A DNA stretch of 64,000 nucleotides from assembly GCA_023391875.1 (NCBI GenBank), contig JAEWAB010000005.1, forward strand, positions 124,001 through 188,000, written 5' to 3'. A model generated the notes under the pieces. It was not told where the DNA came from. It did not search any database and was given only the letters and a program-made list of their open reading frames with translations. Source of the stretch: Bacillota bacterium (GTDB lineage: Bacteria > Bacillota > Clostridia > Oscillospirales > Ruminococcaceae). The number at the start of each line of letters is the position of its first letter. The stretch's first letter is position 1. A program made the position numbers and the translations under genes. Below are positions 59,115-64,000 of this stretch, in pieces.

Positions 59115-59216
59115 ATACTAATTCCAATAAGAAATAGTACGTAAAAATTCTTCACAAAAGACATAAATGGGGACTTTTGCTCAAATCCTTTCTATATTTC
59201 TAATTGTAATAAGTAT
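59115..59216 (+). mobile_element. MITE-like repeat, copy 3 of 3 (102 bp)
   Basis: The same length, ends and orientation as copies 1 and 2, but more diverged (ATAGTACG, GACATAAATGGGGAC, CAAATCC). It lies 15 bp beyond the stop of the gene at 59232. Confidence 0.78.
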
Positions 59217-59231
59217 AAGCACGGGAATTCC

Positions 59232-59648
59232 TTATTTTTTGGGAGCCGCAGCGGGTTGCCTTACATATCCCCGGTTATAGCCGCGGTTATTGTGGTATGG
59301 ATTCTGCGGCTGTCTTACCGGCAGGATGAGCGCCTCGTTTAACGCGGCAACCGTGTTTCTGAGGTTCGCATACCGCAGCATGATGGCATTTTTCTTGGCT
59401 GCAACAGTAATCAGTGCGCAGGCTTGATTAAGGGCTTCCAGCCTGCGAATCATCTCGGCCTCGTACTCCGCTTTGGCGAGTGCGCGCGCCGCTACCCTTT
59501 CCGCCAGCAAAAGCTGTTGCCTTACACCTTGCAGCGACAGGCTGAGCTTTTGCTTAATGCCTGCGTTCATAATTATATTGAAACTGTTCATCATTTCATC
59601 CGCCTGCACTATCGCGGCCTCATATGCCTCTTTAAAACTGTTCTGCAT
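59232..59648 (-). CDS. Hypothetical helical protein with Asn/Arg/Tyr-rich tail
   Basis: A 138-residue protein that I do not recognise. The body is a long helical stretch (MQNSFKEAYEAAIVQADEMM, LSLSLQGVRQQLLLAERVAA, then RALAKAEYEAEMIRRLEALN). The tail is low complexity: QPQNPYHNNRGYNRGYVRQP and a short AAAPKK. This organisation suits a cytoplasmic scaffold or nucleic-acid-binding tail. The start ATG 59648 follows GAAGGTG; the open frame extends to 59723. Confidence 0.6.
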   Translation of the reverse strand: MQNSFKEAYEAAIVQADEMMNSFNIIMNAGIKQKLSLSLQGVRQQLLLAERVAARALAKAEYEAEMIRRLEALNQACALITVAAKKNAIMLRYANLRNTVAALNEALILPVRQPQNPYHNNRGYNRGYVRQPAAAPKK

Positions 59649-59861
59649 AAATTGTACACCTTCTTTTTTATTATAAATTATGATTTCCTTTACATGATAT
59701 GCCGCGGCACGACAAAATGGCATACGTTTTAGGCCGACGTATGAACTGCTACTTTAAAAAGCACTTGCATTTTTTAAATTAGATGTTATAATGATTATGT
59801 AATGTAGTTTTGATTACTAGATATTATAGTAAATTTTACCGAAAAGGTGGTTTGTGTAATT

Positions 59862-60506
59862 ATGTTACATCGAGCAAAAGATGAAATAAGCTTTCTCACC
59901 CACTTTATCGGTATGCTGCTCTGCACTTTAGGAACCATTTTTCTCGCCGCCAAGCCCCTGTATGCGGATACGGTAACCATGGTCTCGCTGTTGGCCGCGC
60001 TGATCTTTGGTTTTTCACTCATCCTATTGTATGCAGCCAGCGCCACCTACCACTTTACCGACGGCAGCGAAAGGGTTTGCGCCTTCCTGCGCAAGGTGGA
60101 CCATTCCATGATCTACGTGCTGATTGCCGGTACCTATACCCCCGTCTGTCTGCTGGTATTCTCGCAGCCAAAGGGGTTGTACTTCTGCATTGCCATCTGG
60201 TGTGCGGCCCTGCTGGGTATTCTGTTTAAGCTGTGCTGGATCGACTGCCCCAGAGCCCTTTCGGTGACACTCTACCTGCTGATGGGCTGGTCTATTCTGC
60301 TGGATATTCCCGCGATAAACCTGTTTTCGTTGGGCGGGCGGGTTTTCTTGATCCTCGGCGGTGTATTCTACAGCGTCGGCGCTGTTATTTACGCCACCAA
60401 AAAGCCCAACTTCAGCCGCAAGTTCGGCTTTCATGAGCTGTTTCACATCTTTGTGATGCTGGGCAGCCTCATGCACTTTACTATGGTGTACGCCTATATT
60501 CTGTAG
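59862..60506 (+). CDS. Hemolysin III / YqfA family membrane protein
   Basis: A 214-residue protein with seven membrane helices. Conserved pieces are RAKDEISFLTHFIGMLLCTL, SATYHFTDGSERVCAFLRKV, DHSMIYVLIAGTYTPVCLLV and FHELFHIFVMLGSLMHFTMV, all signatures of the Hly-III/PAQR-like family with conserved Asp and His that may bind a metal. Some members are linked to membrane homeostasis; haemolysis is not established. The start ATG 59862 lies 11 bases after AAAAGGTGG; a GTG at 59847 is possible. It is convergent with the DUF3021 gene. Confidence 0.85.
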   Translation: MLHRAKDEISFLTHFIGMLLCTLGTIFLAAKPLYADTVTMVSLLAALIFGFSLILLYAASATYHFTDGSERVCAFLRKVDHSMIYVLIAGTYTPVCLLVFSQPKGLYFCIAIWCAALLGILFKLCWIDCPRALSVTLYLLMGWSILLDIPAINLFSLGGRVFLILGGVFYSVGAVIYATKKPNFSRKFGFHELFHIFVMLGSLMHFTMVYAYIL

Positions 60507-60557
60507 CCGTATACCCCCTTCTTCTGCTATTTCCTTATATTCTTCACTCAATAGACG

Positions 60558-60590
60558 AAGCGCCCTCCCGCTCACGCGGTAAGGGCGCTT
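60558..60590. terminator. Terminator between convergent hemolysin III and DUF3021 genes
   Basis: AAGCGCCCT pairs with AGGGCGCTT, with inner CGC/GCG. It sits between the stops at 60506 and 60611 and can serve both strands. Confidence 0.7.
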
Positions 60591-60610
60591 TGTCATTTAA
60601 ATATACTGTA

Positions 60611-61072
60611 TTAATCCTTTTTGAGCTTTTTGTTCAGCTTGCCGGTTTTACGTTTTAAGGCGGAGAACTGCGTTCCCCAAATAATTGCGTAGATGGCAAA
60701 CCAGATTAAAAAATAGCTTCCAACAGAGGATAAGGTAAAGCTTACCCAGCGAAGAAACAGTGCGATGGGGAAAAACACCCCGCACAGTATAATCAGATGC
60801 AGTACAGTCTGTTTGGTGATGCCCCAATGCTCCACCTCAAATACACACGAACCCGCGGCAAACGCGAAGCCGATGATGCAGCTGAACAGGAATTGAAGCC
60901 CCGAGGCGGCTACCTCCCCGCCCGCATACTTTATAAATTCCGGCTCCGCAATCAGGTATTTGCCCTGCCCCCAGCCGAGTGATACCACCAATAGAACCAG
61001 CTGCGTAATAAACACGCCAACCGGAATGCCGATTAAGCCTCTTAACATCGCTTTTTTGAATGTCATAGCCAT
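60611..61072 (-). CDS. DUF3021 membrane protein, partner of the LytTR regulator
   Basis: A 153-residue protein with four membrane helices (GIPVGVFITQLVLLVVSLGW, LQFLFSCIIGFAFAAGSCVF, VLHLIILCGVFFPIALFLRW, VGSYFLIWFAIYAIIWGTQF) and a basic tail. This is the DUF3021 family, which is almost always encoded next to a LytTR DNA-binding protein in Firmicutes and thought to modulate it. It is 21 bp downstream of the LytTR gene on the same strand, and probably cotranscribed. The signal is unknown. Confidence 0.88.
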   Translation of the reverse strand: MAMTFKKAMLRGLIGIPVGVFITQLVLLVVSLGWGQGKYLIAEPEFIKYAGGEVAASGLQFLFSCIIGFAFAAGSCVFEVEHWGITKQTVLHLIILCGVFFPIALFLRWVSFTLSSVGSYFLIWFAIYAIIWGTQFSALKRKTGKLNKKLKKD

Positions 61073-61093
61073 GCCCCTCTCTGTAAAATGGGC

Positions 61094-61540
61094 CTACAGC
61101 CCTAAGTATTGTTTGATCTTTTCTACGTACCTTCGCGAAACATAGGTGGTTTCGCCGTTTTTAAACCGCAGGGTGATGGTGCCCGAAAGGCCCATATCAA
61201 GGCTTGCGACCTTGCTGAAGTTTGCGATCTCGGAGTTGGAAATGCGCACGAAGGCGGTACCGGCAAGCATCTCCTCCAGCTCGTAGATACGGTTTTTGAC
61301 CCTGTATTCACGGTTATCTATCTTGGCGAATACCTTCTGCTCCTGCGCATAAAACCGCAGGATATCCGCACGGTTTAATAAAAACGCCTCGCTCTCGATA
61401 TAGCCGATGATTACCTCCGGGGCATTGTCCGAAAGCCTGCTCATAAAGCGCGCAAGCTCGGGGGTGACTAAACCGGTATACAGCACAAGCTTGGGCTCCG
61501 TGCGCCCCGGTTCTATTACAATCTCAACATTCAATGCCAC
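61094..61540 (-). CDS. LytTR DNA-binding domain regulator
   Basis: A 148-residue protein. The N-terminal 45 residues (ALNVEIVIEPGRTEPKLVLY) are unassigned. From about 50 the LytTR fold is clear: IIGYIESEAFLLNRADILRF, YAQEQKVFAKIDNREYRVKN, RIYELEEMLAGTAFVRISNS and SLDMGLSGTITLRFKNGETT ending in YVSRRYV. It lacks a receiver domain, as is usual for the LytTR-DUF3021 pairs. It probably binds DNA and may control its own operon. GGAGGAG precedes the ATG. Confidence 0.92.
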   Translation of the reverse strand: MALNVEIVIEPGRTEPKLVLYTGLVTPELARFMSRLSDNAPEVIIGYIESEAFLLNRADILRFYAQEQKVFAKIDNREYRVKNRIYELEEMLAGTAFVRISNSEIANFSKVASLDMGLSGTITLRFKNGETTYVSRRYVEKIKQYLGL

Positions 61541-61573
61541 TCCTCCTCTGGTTTACGCGTAACCTATAACTTT

Positions 61574-61601
61574 ATTATAGCGACAGTAGCGCCCTGCGCA
61601 A
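61574..61601 (-). promoter_or_regulatory. Promoter of the LytTR-DUF3021 operon
   Basis: On the minus strand TTGCGC (61596-61601), 16 bases, TATAAT (61574-61579), 34 bases before the LytTR start. Confidence 0.65.
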
Positions 61602-61650
61602 CCATATAAAAACAATTGGTTGATTTCGCAATACAGACGGCTGGTAAAAC

Positions 61651-61681
61651 AAAAACCCCCGGTGATAAACCGGGGGCGTTT
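61651..61681 (-). terminator. Terminator of the Sel1-ComFB operon
   Basis: ACCCCCGGT pairs with ACCGGGGG around GATAA and is followed by TTTTTGTTTT on the minus strand. It touches the ComFB stop. Confidence 0.85.
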
Positions 61682-61682
61682 C

Positions 61683-62063
61683 CTAAGCGTCGTGCCTTGG
61701 ATGCTCTTTTACATACAGGGCTGCCGAGGTGATGACAGCGGAGAGATTGGTGTCGTTTTGAATATCGGATATGTTGATGCGGGAGAAAAGCTCTCCCTGC
61801 TTCGTCGCCACATACTTGGAAGGAATGCTGTTAAGTACGATTGCCAGTATGTCGTTGCGGCACTTCGTGCAGTTGCAGCAGCCGTCTATATGGCTGACGA
61901 CGGAGTCGATTTTATCCCACACGACATCCACCATGATGTTTTTTACATTCAAATCGCTGGTATTGGTGATACTGGTCAGCTTGGGGTTTAAGGTGACGCC
62001 TTCGTCTGCTTCGGTCTTCAAACCTTTTGGTGCCGTTTCTTGATTGTTTGCGACTTCGTTCAC
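61683..62063 (-). CDS. ComFB-family protein
   Basis: A 126-residue protein. The region LNVKNIMVDVVWDKIDSVVS, then CCNCTKCRNDILAIVLNSIP and SKYVATKQGELFSRINIS is the ComFB domain with its Cys residues in place for a zinc site. In Bacillus ComFB lies in the comF operon and its role in competence is unclear; in other bacteria the family has been reported to bind cyclic dinucleotides. The GTG at 62063 lies 7 bases after AGGAG. It is 34 bp after the Sel1-repeat gene, so both form one operon. Confidence 0.88.
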   Translation of the reverse strand: MNEVANNQETAPKGLKTEADEGVTLNPKLTSITNTSDLNVKNIMVDVVWDKIDSVVSHIDGCCNCTKCRNDILAIVLNSIPSKYVATKQGELFSRINISDIQNDTNLSAVITSAALYVKEHPRHDA

Positions 62064-62097
62064 ATTATCATCTCCTATTATCTGCCGCTTAATCGGC

Positions 62098-63993
62098 TCA
62101 GCTTGCGGCCCTCAACGCCTTCAGTGCCTTGATGGCGGGGGCAAAGCCCTGAACAGCGGCGGTCTCCAACAGCTTTCTGGCCCATGTATCTTCAATGCGG
62201 ATGCCATCGTTGCGCTGAGAAAGCTCCCAAACCTCGTAGCAGGCAGGTGCATAGCCGTATTCGGCGGAGAGCTTGAGTAGACGCTCGCCCTCCTCCTCAT
62301 CCTTCTCCACCGGCTCGCCCTCGCACATGCCGTCACTCTTGATCTTGGAAAGCGCATAGATGGCCTTGGGGTGACAGAGTTTCATTGCCTGCTCGATAAA
62401 CAAAATGCCCTTTTCAACGTTCTTGGTAACCATATCCCCTTTGATGTAGAGCACGCCGATATCGTACATCGCGGAAGGGTTCTCGTTCTTTACGGCCTCA
62501 AACAGGTAGTTCAGCGCCTCGTTATCGTCCAGCCCCATCTCGTTGCCGCTCTTAAACAGCACCCACATCTGGTACTGCGCAAGGGCGTAGCTTTTGGATG
62601 AAAGCAGGAGCCACTTGTAAGAGCGCTCTTTGTTGACCTCCGTTCTCAGCGCGTGGTACTCCCCGCTGTAATACAGCTGGTAGAGCGCAAACTGCGACTT
62701 GTTCTCGTTATGCTTCGCCGCCTTTTCCAACAGGGCGGCGCCCTTCTGCAGGTTGATATCGGTATATTCGCCGGTGAGGTAAACGTTGGCCAGTTCGTAG
62801 GTAGCGGGGTAGTAATTCAGGCTGTCTGCCTTAATCAGCCACCCGATGGCCTCCTGGCGCGTGAACATCACCTCGTTGTCCTTTTTATAAAGCTCCCACA
62901 GCGTAAGCTGCGCGATGGGGTTGCCCCTTTCCGCGTCGCCTACCAGGCCGGAAAGCGCCTTTTCAACATCCTTTTGCAGTAGCACGTCCTTATAACGCCC
63001 CGCGCGGTACATGCCGTAAACCTTTAACTGGGCGCCGTAGTTATTAAGCTCCGCAGCCTTTAAGATGTATTCGATGCCCTTTGCGTTATCCTTCGGTACC
63101 CCTTTGCCCTCTATGTAAAGCTCTCCGAGGTCGTTTAACGCCTCGGCGACATGGTTATTGGCCGCCACCTTCAGCCACTCTATCGCGGTCAACTCATCCA
63201 TAAGCAGGTCGTTGCCGCCCACGTAGAGCGACCAAATCTTGTAGCAGGCCGCAAAGCAGCGGTTGTTCGCCGCTTTCAGCAGGTTATCCACCGCATACTT
63301 TTTGTCTACCGTAACCGAGCGCCCCATGCACTCACCGGTAAAGTACACATAGAACAGCTTTAACTCCGCCTCGCCGCAGTTCTTTGCGGCAGCCATCTCG
63401 ATTACCGAAAGATAATCGGCAACCGACGCGTCGGAAACAAACGCGTCATTATAGATGTCAAACAGCCTTTCTACCGCTTTGGGATGCCCGTTTGCAGCGG
63501 CCAGCTTGAGCCAGTGGGCCGACAGCATCTCGTCGGCGTCCTCCCCCGGGCGGGAGTAGTACTCATACATGGTGTACTGCGCGTCGACGTCCCCGTTCTC
63601 CGCGGCCTTTTTATAGAGCATCAGGGCGTTCTGGTCGCCGGACTTCTGAAGATCCTCAAGCTTCTTGGTGTTTTCAAGCGCCAGCACAGCCTTCTCGTAG
63701 CCGCTTGCCGCGGAGCGCTTGAGCCAACTCACGGCGGTTACCGCGTTGAAGACGCCGAAGCTCTCATCCTTGTAGATGTTATAAAGCGTATACTGTGCCA
63801 CCGCATTGTTCGCGCCCTCGGCAAGGTCGTTTAACAGCTCGAGCACCGCGGAAAACAGCTCGTGGTCTTTGCTGCCCTTTTCTACCTGCTCCAGCGCAAA
63901 CGTAAGCTTCTCCTGCTCCGTACCGACGGTTTTAAGGTATTTGGCGTATTTATCAAGGGAGTAGAGCGTAAACTTCTTCCCCAGATTCACCAT
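62098..63993 (-). CDS. Sel1-like repeat protein, possibly extending beyond the right edge
   Basis: A 631-residue alpha-helical repeat protein. Units of about 36 residues such as AAENGDVDAQYTMYEYYSRP, AAANNRCFAACYKIWSLYVGG and AVKNENPSAMYDIGVLYIKG follow the Sel1/TPR pattern across the whole length, near 14 copies. It has no signal peptide, so it is probably a cytoplasmic scaffold or partner of the ComFB protein downstream. The ATG at 63993 is within seven bases of the window end and no ribosome binding site is visible, so the gene may start further out. Confidence 0.88.
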   Translation of the reverse strand: MVNLGKKFTLYSLDKYAKYLKTVGTEQEKLTFALEQVEKGSKDHELFSAVLELLNDLAEGANNAVAQYTLYNIYKDESFGVFNAVTAVSWLKRSAASGYEKAVLALENTKKLEDLQKSGDQNALMLYKKAAENGDVDAQYTMYEYYSRPGEDADEMLSAHWLKLAAANGHPKAVERLFDIYNDAFVSDASVADYLSVIEMAAAKNCGEAELKLFYVYFTGECMGRSVTVDKKYAVDNLLKAANNRCFAACYKIWSLYVGGNDLLMDELTAIEWLKVAANNHVAEALNDLGELYIEGKGVPKDNAKGIEYILKAAELNNYGAQLKVYGMYRAGRYKDVLLQKDVEKALSGLVGDAERGNPIAQLTLWELYKKDNEVMFTRQEAIGWLIKADSLNYYPATYELANVYLTGEYTDINLQKGAALLEKAAKHNENKSQFALYQLYYSGEYHALRTEVNKERSYKWLLLSSKSYALAQYQMWVLFKSGNEMGLDDNEALNYLFEAVKNENPSAMYDIGVLYIKGDMVTKNVEKGILFIEQAMKLCHPKAIYALSKIKSDGMCEGEPVEKDEEEGERLLKLSAEYGYAPACYEVWELSQRNDGIRIEDTWARKLLETAAVQGFAPAIKALKALRAAS

Positions 63994-64000
63994 TAAATCA

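Noticed and set aside
1..64000. CRISPR array, prophage or full insertion sequence
   Set aside because: No spaced direct repeats, integrase, phage structural genes or transposase were seen; only the 102-bp MITE-like copies.

Overview
The window reads as chromosomal DNA of a flagellated, anaerobic, low-to-medium GC Gram-positive bacterium of the class Clostridia, probably near the Oscillospirales/Ruminococcaceae. This is inferred from the gene content. There is a sepF-ylmH-divIVA-ileS-lspA-rluD division cluster, a miaB-ymcA/ylbF-mutS-mutL-miaA-hfq cluster, a SAM-I riboswitch before metK, a YlmC/YmxH sporulation protein, rubrerythrin, split transketolase subunits and LytTR-DUF3021 and BlaI-M56 regulatory pairs. 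I see no prophage, insertion sequence, CRISPR array, rRNA or recognisable tRNA. The window is mostly housekeeping, with short accessory patches between gene clusters.

Layout. 1-6.7 kb: a metallo-beta-lactamase-fold hydrolase cut by the left edge, an FkbM methyltransferase, two GNAT acetyltransferases, an ACT protein, a frameshifted TM2 gene, a lone FeoB-associated Cys-rich peptide behind a possible metal-regulated promoter, a NYN-LOTUS protein and an S1-domain protein. 6.8-13.3 kb: an RHH-regulated ABC exporter, a patatin-like lipase, a TRIC-type channel, rubrerythrin and two small unknown genes. 13.4-24.2 kb (minus strand): transketolase halves, HAD phosphatase, rluD, lspA, ileS, divIVA, ylmH, sepF and an HlyD-like adaptor. 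24.3-32.2 kb (minus): hfq, miaA, mutL, mutS, ylbF/ymcA-like and miaB, probably from one strong promoter. 32.3-37.7 kb: two adjacent cell-wall genes sharing a GHL10-type glycosidase domain, one fused to an amidase and three Big_2 domains. 38-41.3 kb: tsf, rpsB, ymxH-like and sppA. 41.5-50.3 kb: an anchored exported protein of unknown function, a chemotaxis receptor, metK, and fliS/fliD with a flagellar chaperone-like gene. 50.4-55.5 kb: M18 aminopeptidase, lytic transglycosylase, coaE, Sua5/YwlC, prfA, DUF951. 55.6-64 kb: a BlaI repressor with an M56 sensor protease that carries an M23 domain, then small membrane and unknown genes, hemolysin III, DUF3021/LytTR, ComFB and a Sel1-repeat protein at the right edge.

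Most notable signals: (1) a 102-bp MITE-like repeat present three times at identical length and orientation, two copies sitting just upstream of start codons and one abutting a stop codon; (2) the BlaI/M56-M23 module with two clear BlaI-type operators and a Glu in place of a conserved M23 His; (3) a near-consensus SigD promoter before fliD and a weaker one before the chemotaxis receptor; (4) the tandem GHL10 cell-wall pair, where the fused copy seems to have lost an acidic motif; (5) a single-base frameshift in the TM2 gene. Many genes here appear to start at TTG or GTG; ribosome binding sites were used to choose starts. All functional calls rest on reading motifs by eye, with no database search.
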